From the NCBI GenBank assembly GCA_903869345.1, contig CAIPYM010000009.1:1-53674 (forward strand): a stretch of DNA of 53,674 nucleotides. Direction: 5' to 3'. Every line of letters starts with the position of its first letter. Positions within the stretch are counted from its first letter, which is position 1. The DNA is from an uncultured Pseudomonadota bacterium (GTDB lineage: Bacteria > Pseudomonadota > Alphaproteobacteria > UBA9219). The translations under genes were made by a program, and so were the position numbers. Below the pieces are notes generated by a model. The model saw nothing but the letters and a program-made list of their open reading frames with translations. It was not told where the DNA came from and did not search any database. This document shows, in pieces, positions 1 through 8,635 of the stretch.

Positions 1-102
1 CCGCCCCGATTCCCGGTCCTCGAAATCACCCCCGCCCTCCGCCACCACCTGAACCTCCCCCCCTTCCTGTCCTTCGCCCGCCCCTCCCTCCCCGCGACAT
101 GA
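1..102 (+). CDS. Possible 3' end of an upstream gene (partial)
   Basis: Frame 1 stays open from the window edge to a TGA at 100-102 and would encode about 33 residues ending in FARPSLPAT. I do not recognise the family, and so short an open frame in GC-rich DNA can arise by chance. Nothing else is apparent between it and pmbA apart from a TATGAT hexamer at 259-264, which has no good -35 partner. Confidence 0.25.
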   Translation, partial: PPRFPVLEITPALRHHLNLPPFLSFARPSLPAT

Positions 103-329
103 CGTGAACAACGGAGAGGCCTCCTGATGTCCCTTTTGCGCCCCTGATTTCCCTCCCTCCCGAAAAAGAGCCCTTCAGAAACCGCACTGCCCACATGCTC
201 GCAGACTTGGAACGATTGTGTGCGTGCTTGTGCTTAGTCTGTAAGCTTCAAACGATGCTATGATCCGCACCCTTGGAATATCCCTCCGTGGATACGCAAA
301 AAACATCCTTTCGCCAGAGGCCGTTTCGT

Positions 330-1691
330 ATGCCGTCTTCCGCTCATCCCCTCTCTCATCGGACCCCCCTTTCCCGCCTTGAATCGTTGGTGGCTGCGGC
401 CAAGCGCGCGGGCGCGGAAAAGGCCGAGGCCTGCCTCGGGCAATCCACCTCGCTCAGCGTGACGTGGCGGGGTGGAGCGTTGGATCTTTTGGAACGCGCC
501 GAGACGCAGGAGGTGGGTTTGCGTGTGTTCGTCGGGCAACGCCAAACGCTGGTCTCCACGACGGACCCGCGACCCGAGGCGCTGGATAAGCTGGTCGAGG
601 ATGCGCTCGCCCGTGTGAATCTCGTGCCGGAAGATCCTTTCTGTGGTCCGGCCACGCCGGACCAACTGGCTCAGAACATTCCGGTTTTGGACATGGAGGA
701 CCCTGCCGAGGTGACTTCCGAGGATCTGATGGCCGCCGCCAAACGCATGGCCGAGGCGACGGAGGCCGTGCCGGGCGTGACGCAATGTGAAAGCGCGGGG
801 GCCTCGTGTTTTCGCTCCCTCGCGGCCCTTGTCACAAGCCAGGGGTTCGCGCGGACATGGACGAAGACGTTCCACAGCCTTGGGGCCTCCGCGCTGGCGG
901 GTGAAGGCACCGGCATGGTCCGGGACGACGACAGCGCGACGTGCCTTTTCGCAAGCGACCTGCCGCCCCCGGAAGAAGTCGGCGCGAGCGCCGGAAACCG
1001 GGCCGTTCGCCTGCAAGGAGCGCGATCGGTGCCCACGGCGCGAGTCCCCGTCGTGTTCGATTCCCGCGTGGCCTCGGGGCTTCTTGGCCATTTGGCCGGG
1101 GCGATTTCGGGCGCGGCGGTTGCGCGGGGCACCAGTTTTCTGCGGAACGACCTCGGGCAACGGATTTTCGCACCCGGCATCACGGTTGTGGATGATCCCT
1201 TTCGGCCTCGCGGCTTGCGCTCCCGCGCCTTCGACGGTGAGGGTCTGCCCGTTCAGCGCCGCGCGATGGTGGAAGACGGCCTGCTGACCGGCTGGCATCT
1301 GGACCTGACCTCGGCGCGGCAACTGAACGTGCCCCCCACGGGCCATGCCGCGCGTTCACCGGGGGGACTCCCCTCTCCGTCACCCAGCAACTTTTATCTT
1401 TGTCCGTCTGAGCGTTCCCCCGAAGAGCTGATCAAGGACATTAAAGAAGGATTTTTCGTCACCGAGGTCCTGGGGCCCGGCGTCAACCTCGTGACGGGGG
1501 ACTACAGCCGTGCGGCGCGGGGTTTTTGGATCAAGGATGGAGCGTTCGCATTCCCCGTGCATGATATGACCGTGGCGGGAAACTTGCGTGACATGTTCGC
1601 ACGGCTTGTTCCCGCGAACGACCTGACCTTCCGTTACGGTGTTGACGCGCCCACCGTTGTCGTGGACGCCCTCACCGTGGCCGGGGCATGA
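330..1691 (+). CDS. pmbA: TldE/PmbA family metallopeptidase-like protein
   Basis: A TldE/PmbA (modulator of DNA gyrase) homologue of about 453 residues, close to the usual family length. In characterised members TldD and TldE form a heterodimeric metalloprotease that matures peptides such as microcin B17 and degrades CcdA. TldE lacks the catalytic zinc motif, and no HExxxH-type motif is visible here. Typical family stretches include GLRVFVGQRQ near the N terminus, the central VPVVFDSRVASGLLGHLAGAI and the C-terminal NLRDMFARL. The ORF track begins at a TTG at 273; I prefer the ATG at 330 because the extra 19 residues look unlike the family. It overlaps the NAD regulator gene by 4 nt (ATGA), so the two are probably co-transcribed. 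No tldD is present in the window. Confidence 0.88.
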   Translation: MPSSAHPLSHRTPLSRLESLVAAAKRAGAEKAEACLGQSTSLSVTWRGGALDLLERAETQEVGLRVFVGQRQTLVSTTDPRPEALDKLVEDALARVNLVPEDPFCGPATPDQLAQNIPVLDMEDPAEVTSEDLMAAAKRMAEATEAVPGVTQCESAGASCFRSLAALVTSQGFARTWTKTFHSLGASALAGEGTGMVRDDDSATCLFASDLPPPEEVGASAGNRAVRLQGARSVPTARVPVVFDSRVASGLLGHLAGAISGAAVARGTSFLRNDLGQRIFAPGITVVDDPFRPRGLRSRAFDGEGLPVQRRAMVEDGLLTGWHLDLTSARQLNVPPTGHAARSPGGLPSPSPSNFYLCPSERSPEELIKDIKEGFFVTEVLGPGVNLVTGDYSRAARGFWIKDGAFAFPVHDMTVAGNLRDMFARLVPANDLTFRYGVDAPTVVVDALTVAGA

Positions 1692-2662
1692 CCCCGAGCG
1701 CCCGACCCTTGCTGTCGCCGGGGGAGGACCACCTCGCGGTTGACCTCAGCGCCGTGATTGTTGCTGTCGTCGCCGGACAACCGCTGGTGCGCATTGTGCC
1801 GGGCGAAGCGTTGCCCTCGGGCCCCCTCGGGGAAACGCACCCGACGTTGGAACAGGGTCTTCGAGCGTGGGTGAAGGCTCAAAGCGGCCTGGAGCTTGGG
1901 TACGTGGAGCAGCTGTACACGTTCGCCGACCGCAACCGGGGACAAGGCGGAGGCCCCCCGAATGTCCGGCGCATTTCGATCAGCTACCTCGCACTTGTCC
2001 CGCGCGACGAATCTCACGCGGGCCCGGACGACCCCTCCTGGAGTCCGTGGTACCGCTATTTCCCGTGGGAGGACCGTCGGGGCAAGACCTCCAACACCCT
2101 TTTGACTTCCCTTCGTTCGGCCCTGAAAGCGTGGCGTGAGGCGGCCCCGACAGACGACGCACGGGCCCATCGGGCTGAACGTCTTGCCGTTGCCTTCCCC
2201 AAAGATCCCAAGGCCTGGAACGCCGAAATGGTGCTGCAGCGCTACGAGCTTTTGTGGGAGGCGGGGCTTGTGGACGAGGGCCGGGGCGAGCGGGACCAGG
2301 GCTCCGAACTTGCCCCCCAGCTTGGCCCAAGGCTCGGCGTTGCCATGGCGCACGACCATCGGCGCATTCTGGCAACCGCCATGGCGCGGCTGCGCGCCAA
2401 GATCACCTACCGTCCCGTTGTGTTTGAACTGATGCCCGAGCGGTTCACGTTGCTGACTCTTCAGACCACGGTGGAGGCCCTCGCGGGGATGACTCTGCAC
2501 AAACAGAACTTCCGGCGTCTTGTCGTGGACCAAGGACTCGTTGAACCGCTCCCTGAGCAAAACCACCCGAACCGAGGCCGTCCCGCTCGCCTGTTTGCTT
2601 TCCGCCGCCAGGTCTTACGCGAACGCGCCGTCGCAGGAACCAAGCTGCCACGGTCGGGGTGA
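1688..2662 (+). CDS. NAD regulator-type protein (Nudix-like domain plus winged helix)
   Basis: A 324-residue protein resembling the alphaproteobacterial family annotated as NAD regulator, which is related to NrtR repressors: a degenerate Nudix-fold ligand domain followed by a DNA-binding winged helix. The N-terminal half has a Nudix-like beta start (LSAVIVAVVAGQPLV) and a stretch reading YLALVPRDE. About residues 240-320 (MPERFTLLTLQTTVEALAG, then KQNFRRLVVDQGLVEP) match the NrtR-type winged helix. I see no intact GX5EX7REUXEEXGU Nudix box, so ligand sensing is more likely than catalysis. It starts inside the pmbA stop codon. NAD kinase follows about 500 bp downstream and glutamine-dependent NAD synthetase lies in the same window, so regulation of NAD metabolism is a reasonable inference. 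Its operator is not identified. Confidence 0.7.
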   Translation: MTPSARPLLSPGEDHLAVDLSAVIVAVVAGQPLVRIVPGEALPSGPLGETHPTLEQGLRAWVKAQSGLELGYVEQLYTFADRNRGQGGGPPNVRRISISYLALVPRDESHAGPDDPSWSPWYRYFPWEDRRGKTSNTLLTSLRSALKAWREAAPTDDARAHRAERLAVAFPKDPKAWNAEMVLQRYELLWEAGLVDEGRGERDQGSELAPQLGPRLGVAMAHDHRRILATAMARLRAKITYRPVVFELMPERFTLLTLQTTVEALAGMTLHKQNFRRLVVDQGLVEPLPEQNHPNRGRPARLFAFRRQVLRERAVAGTKLPRSG

Positions 2663-2896
2663 GAGAACCCGGCAGAAGATTCGCAATCGGCAAAGCCAAA
2701 GCGGTTTCTGGACACGACTCACGAGCGGAGAAAAGGGGTTTAGAATCCGAGCGACAAAGGAATGACGGAAGTGGTCTCCAAGATCAGACTCCAGGAGAGC
2801 CTGATGACGTGAAGGGGCGAGGTAACGCGGACGAATTTCGGCGTTGAGCTCAACATCAACACACGCAGACGGGAGCCTCTAACCCCTTGATGTTTC

Positions 2897-2973
2897 TGGT
2901 GACCCCGGTGGGACTTGAACCCACGACCCTCTGATTAAAAGTCAGATGCTCTAACCAACTGAGCTACGGAGTC
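2897..2973 (-). tRNA. tRNA-Lys (UUU)
   Basis: On the minus strand the sequence folds as a standard cloverleaf. The acceptor GACTCCG pairs with CGGGGTC over 7 bp including one G-U, followed by discriminator A and an encoded CCA. The D arm is GCTC...GAGC. The anticodon stem TCTGA/TCAGA encloses the loop CTTTTAA, giving anticodon UUU, and the T arm contains GTTCAAGTC. It lies alone between the NAD regulator and nadK genes. Confidence 0.96.
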
Positions 2974-3155
2974 ACGTTCGGAAACCAGCGGACGCCTCCT
3001 GGTACCAGGGATTTTTGCAGCCTGCAACGTTCAGGCCGTACAAAATCCAGGGGGGCAGGCACGAAAACCCCCGCCTCGCCTCTTTCTTGCCGGGAGTGGC
3101 GTGCTAGAACAGGGGCCGGGTCGGTCATCTCGGACAGGGCCCGAGGGGGCTCCTG

Positions 3156-3917
3156 ATGAAACTTGCGTTTGTTCCTTCGCCGTCCCAGCCCGCGCACGAC
3201 GCGGTGAGCGTTCTGCGGCAAAAGTACGGGATCTTCGCGCCGGAAGACGCCGATTGCGTCGTGGCCGTGGGCGGCGACGGGATTGTGCTCAAGACGCTCT
3301 ATGCGTTGATGCCGGGGGCTCGGCCCGTGTTCGCGCTGCGCAAGACCGATTCCGTTGGTTTTCTCTGCAACGATTACCGCGTGGAGGATCTGCCCGAGCG
3401 CGTCGCACAGGCGCACAAGGTGCTGCTGCACCCCTTGCGGGCCGAGGCGCGGTTGGAAAATGGCACGACGGAAACGGCGCTGGCCATCAACGAGGTCTCG
3501 GTTCTGCGCGATTCCCCGCAATCGGCCAAGCTGCGCATCCTGGTGGACGGGGTGGAGCGCTTGGCGAAATACAGCGGCGATGGGTTGCTGGTCGCTACGC
3601 CAGCGGGAAGCCCCGCGTACAACCACTCGTCGGGCGGACCCATCATGCCGCTCGATTCCAACACGCTGGTCATGACGGCCATTTGCGGATTCCGGCCTCG
3701 GCGGTGGTCGTACGCGGTGCTGCCGCAAGACGCCGCCGTGGACATTGAGGTTTTGGAAATCGCCAAGCGTCCCGTGCGCATGGAGGCGGGACCGCACACG
3801 TTTCGCCACGTCACGGCGCTCCGGATCACGCTGAATCAGACCGTCACGTGCGCGTTGCTTTTCGACCCCGACAAACACCTAGGCGAGCGAATCATTCAGG
3901 AACAATTCATGACGTAA
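3156..3917 (+). CDS. nadK: NAD kinase
   Basis: Phosphorylates NAD+ to NADP+ using ATP in the cytoplasm and is the only known de novo source of NADP. The 253-residue protein has the diacylglycerol-kinase-like GGDG motif at residues 39-42 (VVAVGGDG), the following SVGFLCND segment, and the substrate-binding TPAGSPAYNHSSGGPIMP segment typical of alphaproteobacterial NadK. ATG 3156 follows a G-rich sequence (GAGGGGGC) that can serve as a ribosome site. It lies downstream of the tRNA-Lys gene, which is on the opposite strand, and upstream of a flavoprotein gene after a 105-bp gap. With the upstream NAD regulator and the distant nadE it forms a loose NAD theme. Confidence 0.93.
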   Translation: MKLAFVPSPSQPAHDAVSVLRQKYGIFAPEDADCVVAVGGDGIVLKTLYALMPGARPVFALRKTDSVGFLCNDYRVEDLPERVAQAHKVLLHPLRAEARLENGTTETALAINEVSVLRDSPQSAKLRILVDGVERLAKYSGDGLLVATPAGSPAYNHSSGGPIMPLDSNTLVMTAICGFRPRRWSYAVLPQDAAVDIEVLEIAKRPVRMEAGPHTFRHVTALRITLNQTVTCALLFDPDKHLGERIIQEQFMT

Positions 3918-4022
3918 CGCACGACCACCGGGCGGTCCGTCGCCTTTCGTTGTCCGCGCGGGCTAGCGCCTGGGCGATGATCGGGTATAGTGGGGGCGTT
4001 TTCGGAGAAAGGAACCGCGTTC

Positions 4023-5420
4023 GTGAAAGCGTTAAACCCCCTGCGTCTCTCGGGCCGCGAGGTCCTTCCCCTTGTTGAAGGGGGCAAGGGAATCTCCGTC
4101 TCGACCGGCGATAGTTCGGGCGCATGGGCTGCGGCAGGTGGCGTTGGTACGTTCTCGGGCGTGAATGCCGACAGTTACGATGCGGACGGCAACGTGGTCT
4201 CCCAGGTTTACCGTGGCAAGACTCGCGCCGAGCGGCGGCAAGAGCTCGTCACTTACGCCATTCAAGGCGGCATTGCTCAGGCCCAACGCGCGCACGAGGT
4301 CGCGAACGGCCAGGGGCGGTTGCACGTCAACGTCCTCTGGGAAATGGGCGCGGTTGAGCCCATTTTAACGGGGATTTTGGAAGGTGCACCGGGGCTGATC
4401 CACGGCGTGACGTGCGGGGCCGGTATGCCCTACCGGGTTGCGGAAATCGCGACGCGCCACGGGCTTTCCTACTACCCCATTGTCTCGTCGGCGCGGGCGT
4501 TTCGGGCGCTTTGGCTGCGGAGCTACCACAAATTCCGCGAGGGCCTGGGGGGGGTTGTGTACGAAGATCCCTGGCGGGCGGGCGGGCATAACGGCCTTTC
4601 CAACAGCGAAGACCCCTTGGTGCCGGAGCAACCCTTTCCACGAGTCGCGGCGCTTCGTCGCTTGATGCGTGAATACGGCCTCGGCGAGGTGCCCATCATC
4701 ATGGCGGGCGGCGTGTGGTGGCTCAGCGAGTGGGACGACTGGCTGGACAACCCGGAGATCGGGCCCGTCGCGTTTCAATTTGGCACGCGGCCCCTCTTGA
4801 CCCAGGAAAGCCCCATTTCGGCAGCCTGGAAGTCGCGGCTCATGACCCTCCGCGAGGGGGATATTATCCTCAACAAGTTCTCACCGACGGGATTCTATTC
4901 GTCGGCCGTGCGCAACACGTTCTTGCGGAATTTGCAAGAACGGTCGGAGCGCCAGGTAGCCTACGCAGTGGAATCGCTCGGTGAGCTGACGGAGCCTTTC
5001 CAAACAGGTCCCGTCGGCAAGCCCATCTACCTCGCGCCGGGGGACCGGGCGCGGGCCGAGGCGTGGATTGCGGCGGGGTTCACGCGGCCCCTGCGCACGC
5101 CCGATTCGACGCTGGTGTTCGTCACGCCCAACGAGGCGCAAGCCATCCTGGCCGATCAAACAGCCTGCATGGGGTGTCTGTCGGCGTGCCAGTTCTCTAA
5201 CTGGTCGCAAAACGAGATCGGTACGACGGGGCACAAACCCGACCCGCGCTCGTTCTGCATTCAGAAAACGCTCCAGAACATCAGCCACAACGGGGACGTG
5301 GACCGCCAGTTGATGTTCGCGGGCCACAACGCTTACCGCTTTGCGTCTGATCCTTTTTACGCGGGCGGGTTTATTCCCACCGTCCGCCAGCTGGTCGAAC
5401 AAATCGCCACGGGGGGGTGA
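4023..5420 (+). CDS. Nitronate monooxygenase-family FMN protein
   Basis: A TIM-barrel FMN enzyme of the nitronate monooxygenase / 2-nitropropane dioxygenase family, of the longer type (about 465 residues) seen in alphaproteobacteria. Visible family stretches are TCGAGMP, YPIVSSARAF, the glycine-rich PIIMAGGVWW and FQFGTRPLLTQES. A C-terminal cysteine cluster CMGCLSAC, with a later FC, might bind metal or an Fe-S cluster. I chose GTG 4023 over the ORF-track GTG 3990 because AGAAAGGA lies about 10 nt upstream. The true substrate is unknown; family members oxidise alkyl nitronates or act as enoyl reductases. The gene ends at exactly the base before the convergent R-M gene, the two stops forming TGATCA. 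Confidence 0.75.
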   Translation: MKALNPLRLSGREVLPLVEGGKGISVSTGDSSGAWAAAGGVGTFSGVNADSYDADGNVVSQVYRGKTRAERRQELVTYAIQGGIAQAQRAHEVANGQGRLHVNVLWEMGAVEPILTGILEGAPGLIHGVTCGAGMPYRVAEIATRHGLSYYPIVSSARAFRALWLRSYHKFREGLGGVVYEDPWRAGGHNGLSNSEDPLVPEQPFPRVAALRRLMREYGLGEVPIIMAGGVWWLSEWDDWLDNPEIGPVAFQFGTRPLLTQESPISAAWKSRLMTLREGDIILNKFSPTGFYSSAVRNTFLRNLQERSERQVAYAVESLGELTEPFQTGPVGKPIYLAPGDRARAEAWIAAGFTRPLRTPDSTLVFVTPNEAQAILADQTACMGCLSACQFSNWSQNEIGTTGHKPDPRSFCIQKTLQNISHNGDVDRQLMFAGHNAYRFASDPFYAGGFIPTVRQLVEQIATGG

Positions 5421-8400
5421 TCAGACATCCCCCAAAACGCCGTCAATGACCTGCATCTGCGCGTGGGTGAACGCCAAGATTCGAATGACGTTGGGGATGT
5501 GCTGAAGATCGGTCAGGCTCAGAGGGCGATCGGCTTTTTTGCGTTCCTTCAGGTACTTGTCGAGCACCTGGTAGCCGCCAACGATGAACGCCCACGCCTC
5601 GGGCGGCACGTTGCCAAAGTACTGGGTTTTGTTGATGAAAAGCCGTCGTGTCGCGGGATCGTAGGCCACGTTTGTGACCTTGTTGTCCCCGTCTTCCGGA
5701 AACGTCACGTTCACGCCCGAAGGCCGGGTTTTCAGGGTGTGGGCCTGGATCAACGCCCATCCCAACGTGGCCAGACGCTCAAACGCCTTCACGCCCTTCA
5801 CAAAGGGAATGCGCGGGAAATCAATTTTCAAAAACTCTTGGTAGCGTTGACGGAACGCGGGACTGTGCAGAACGGCATACATGTACCCCAGCACCTGCTC
5901 GGGCGTGAACGTCGTGCCGTACGTCTTATCAAGCCACGCCCGAAAAGCGGGCTGGAAGTTCTCGTGTTTACCGTTGCCGTTCACAATGTCGCCGTGTGAA
6001 TCGCGCGGAGGGTAGAGGTAGAGAGGGCAGACAGTGTCTCGCCCTTTATTGTCAATCCCAAGAAGGCCATCCACGATGCCAATATCCGTGACCGTGACAT
6101 ACGTAGCTTGTGCCGTATCGGGCAACTGACGCCGAATAATCAAGCCAAAATTACTTCGTGAATCGTGAGCGAAGAGATGCTTCATCACTTTCCACGCAGG
6201 GCGACTCGTAAAACCCAATTTATAATAAATGAACCGTGCATCAAAGGGATGATACAGGATGGGACGGATTGAGTGGGCGTCAAATCGCAATTTTTGCAAT
6301 CTGTCTTTGAAATCATAACTGCTCGAATTCTCGATGGCATACCGCCGCCTAAAATCATAATCATGGTGATCGCTGAAGGCCTGGCGCATGCGCTCGGATA
6401 ACTCGTCTATTTCATAGGCAATCACCAGGCCGTCCCGGTCCGTCTTCACCCCGCTCCCATACTCTTCAAAAATATCGGTTATCCCCCAGAAATCCCCGTA
6501 GACTCCCAGGTGTTCTGCAAAACCGTCGCTCGATGGCACAAAAAAGCTGAGGGGTTCGGCAAAGCGTTTGGCCCAGCGCGTTGCGGCAAAGTGGTGGTTG
6601 AACGCGGCGACATCCAGGGGCTCAAAAATGCGCATATCGCTTTGGACAAGGTGCTTGTATTTGGCCACGCGCTTGGACGCCTGAATGTCGGCGTAGGCCA
6701 CGCGGCACGCCTTCGGTTTGCGCTCGGTCTTCACAAAAAGAGCAATGCACGTGCCCACGCGAATATCAAAGACGTTGGAATCCTGCCGTCCGTCCGGTGC
6801 TTGTTCCCCGATCAGGCTGTTGCCGTGCAGGTTCAGAATGTAAATCGCGTTGAAATCGCGCATCAACCGATTCCGCATTTGCCGAAGCGTGACCGCGTTG
6901 AGCCACGAATTGTTTGTGATGATCCCGATGACGCCCCGGTCAATTTTCTCCATTTTGTTATGCGCGAAGCGGATGAACTTGACGTAATCGTCCCAGTTCA
7001 TTTTCTTTTCGCCCTCGGGGGCGTAAGCATCCTTGACCAAATCATCAATCGCGCCGCTGTTTTTCGATTTCACGTTGTAAGGCGGGTTGCCGACAATGAC
7101 GCGGATCGGCATGTCTTTGACGCGATGGGCGGCCTCGCCTTCTGCTTTCAGTTTTTGCATGAACGGAAAATCGCCCTGCGGCACGCGCATATCGAGCGTG
7201 TTGGTGAGAAAAACTTTGAGCGGTTCGTCCAGCGCGAATCCCTTGTCTTTCAGAAACTGCGAGAGTTTCAGGTGCGCGATCGTGTAGGGCGCAATCAAGT
7301 ACTCAAAGCCGTACATGTTCTTGAGGATATGGTCCTTCACAAGCCGGGTTTGTATCGCTTTGCTCGCGGCTATCGCGGGGTCTTCAAACATTTGCAACAG
7401 GGCTTCCAGAATGAATGTCCCGGTGCCCGTCGCAAAATCCAAAAGCTGCACCTGCCGCGCATCCGCCAGGCCGTCGGTGATGCCAAAGTCCTGTTTCAGA
7501 ATCGCGTTGACGCCCCGAATGATGAAATTGACCACCGGCGGCGGGGTGTAATAGACGCCCCGGCTTTCTTTCATGGTGGCGTCGTACTCGTGCAGAAAGT
7601 GCTCGTAAAAATAGATGTAAGGGTCGCGTTCAAACAGACGGGCTTCCTCGTCGGGAAGGTCCAGGCGCTTGTTGAACGACAGGTCGCGGGTGATCTCGGC
7701 AAGGTCGAGATGGTTCATCATGCCGAGAATCTCTTCCACCCGGTAGCGAATGGGCCGGTAGGCGTCCTCCTCCAGTTCTTTCAAAAAGTTCGCGAGCGCC
7801 TTGATCAACCCAAAGGTTGACGGGATGAACTTTTGGACGTTGTAAAGGTTGATGACGACTGACACGGGCTCCACGTTCAGCTTGGCCAAAAAGAGGCTGT
7901 ACCCCAACGTTTGAGCGAAGGCGCTTGTAAACTCCTCCGGAGTCAGCTCGCCATCCACGTACTTTCGGAACGCCTCGTACATGTCGCCCAGCGGGCTGGT
8001 CTCTTTGGCTTTTCTCTGACGGGCCATCTCCACCGTCAGAAAATCACGCAAATCGTGGCACCGCGAGGCCAGCTGTTCGGCAAGCTCTTGCTTGCGCCCG
8101 ATTCCCCTCGGCTCTTGGGCTAAAAAGGCCTGCAACAACCGCCGCAAATCGGCAACGCCCTCGGGGTCCGGAGGGGCCAAGCGCTGCGCATCCGGAATCG
8201 TGCCGAGGCTTGCGCGATGCGTCACGACTCCGTCCCGCAGCAAAAGCCAATCCAGGTAGTTGGTCAGAAGGATGTTTTCACTGCGCCGACGGTATTTTTG
8301 AATCTGGGCGCTCGCGATCAAACCTTCGATGTTCACGCCCATCGCTTTGTTTTCCAACAGGCCCACAACGCCCAGATTCGCAGCGTTGATGAACGAGAAG

Positions 8401-8594
8401 TCCGGGACACCGAGGTCGCGGGCGCTGTCTTTGACTTCCTGCCTCGGCTCAACGGTTGCGCGAAGCTCGGTGCAAGCGGCCCGCAGGAAGTTTTGCAAAT
8501 CCGTGCGGTACGTCAGCTCGTTATCGGTCTTGGAGCTGTAACACCCCAGGGCCTTAAAATAGGTCTGCAAGGCAGTTTCGTAGGGCATGGGCAT
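5421..8594 (-). CDS. Single-chain restriction-modification enzyme (nuclease + N6-adenine methylase, ISP-like)
   Basis: A protein of about 1057 residues combining restriction and modification. An N-terminal PD-(D/E)xK-type nuclease is suggested by PD at residues 64-65 and ExK (ENK) at 81-83. A helical linker follows, then an N6-adenine methyltransferase with SAM motif I LLDFATGTGTF (about 384-394) and catalytic NPPY (503-506). The long C-terminal part resembles the target-recognition region of type ISP/LlaBIII-like enzymes. I see no helicase motifs, so it looks more like a type IIG design than a full translocating ISP enzyme. The ORF track extends upstream to 8801, but GGAAGG precedes the ATG at 8594 (a second ATG is at 8588). 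The GIY-YIG nuclease gene ends 41 nt upstream on the same strand, implying one transcript. Recognition sequence unknown. Confidence 0.82.
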   Translation of the reverse strand: MPMPYETALQTYFKALGCYSSKTDNELTYRTDLQNFLRAACTELRATVEPRQEVKDSARDLGVPDFSFINAANLGVVGLLENKAMGVNIEGLIASAQIQKYRRRSENILLTNYLDWLLLRDGVVTHRASLGTIPDAQRLAPPDPEGVADLRRLLQAFLAQEPRGIGRKQELAEQLASRCHDLRDFLTVEMARQRKAKETSPLGDMYEAFRKYVDGELTPEEFTSAFAQTLGYSLFLAKLNVEPVSVVINLYNVQKFIPSTFGLIKALANFLKELEEDAYRPIRYRVEEILGMMNHLDLAEITRDLSFNKRLDLPDEEARLFERDPYIYFYEHFLHEYDATMKESRGVYYTPPPVVNFIIRGVNAILKQDFGITDGLADARQVQLLDFATGTGTFILEALLQMFEDPAIAASKAIQTRLVKDHILKNMYGFEYLIAPYTIAHLKLSQFLKDKGFALDEPLKVFLTNTLDMRVPQGDFPFMQKLKAEGEAAHRVKDMPIRVIVGNPPYNVKSKNSGAIDDLVKDAYAPEGEKKMNWDDYVKFIRFAHNKMEKIDRGVIGIITNNSWLNAVTLRQMRNRLMRDFNAIYILNLHGNSLIGEQAPDGRQDSNVFDIRVGTCIALFVKTERKPKACRVAYADIQASKRVAKYKHLVQSDMRIFEPLDVAAFNHHFAATRWAKRFAEPLSFFVPSSDGFAEHLGVYGDFWGITDIFEEYGSGVKTDRDGLVIAYEIDELSERMRQAFSDHHDYDFRRRYAIENSSSYDFKDRLQKLRFDAHSIRPILYHPFDARFIYYKLGFTSRPAWKVMKHLFAHDSRSNFGLIIRRQLPDTAQATYVTVTDIGIVDGLLGIDNKGRDTVCPLYLYPPRDSHGDIVNGNGKHENFQPAFRAWLDKTYGTTFTPEQVLGYMYAVLHSPAFRQRYQEFLKIDFPRIPFVKGVKAFERLATLGWALIQAHTLKTRPSGVNVTFPEDGDNKVTNVAYDPATRRLFINKTQYFGNVPPEAWAFIVGGYQVLDKYLKERKKADRPLSLTDLQHIPNVIRILAFTHAQMQVIDGVLGDV

Positions 8595-8635
8595 CAAACC
8601 TTCCGTAAGGACAGCCAGGGCGTGGAGACGAGCGG

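Noticed and set aside
258-1346. 362-residue minus-strand ORF opposite pmbA
   Set aside because: Arg/His/Gly-rich shadow translation typical of GC-rich antisense; pmbA on the other strand is clearly real.
6510-7820. 436-residue plus-strand ORF opposite the R-M gene
   Set aside because: It is the antisense shadow of the methylase domain, has no family features and no ribosome site; high GC creates long open antisense frames.
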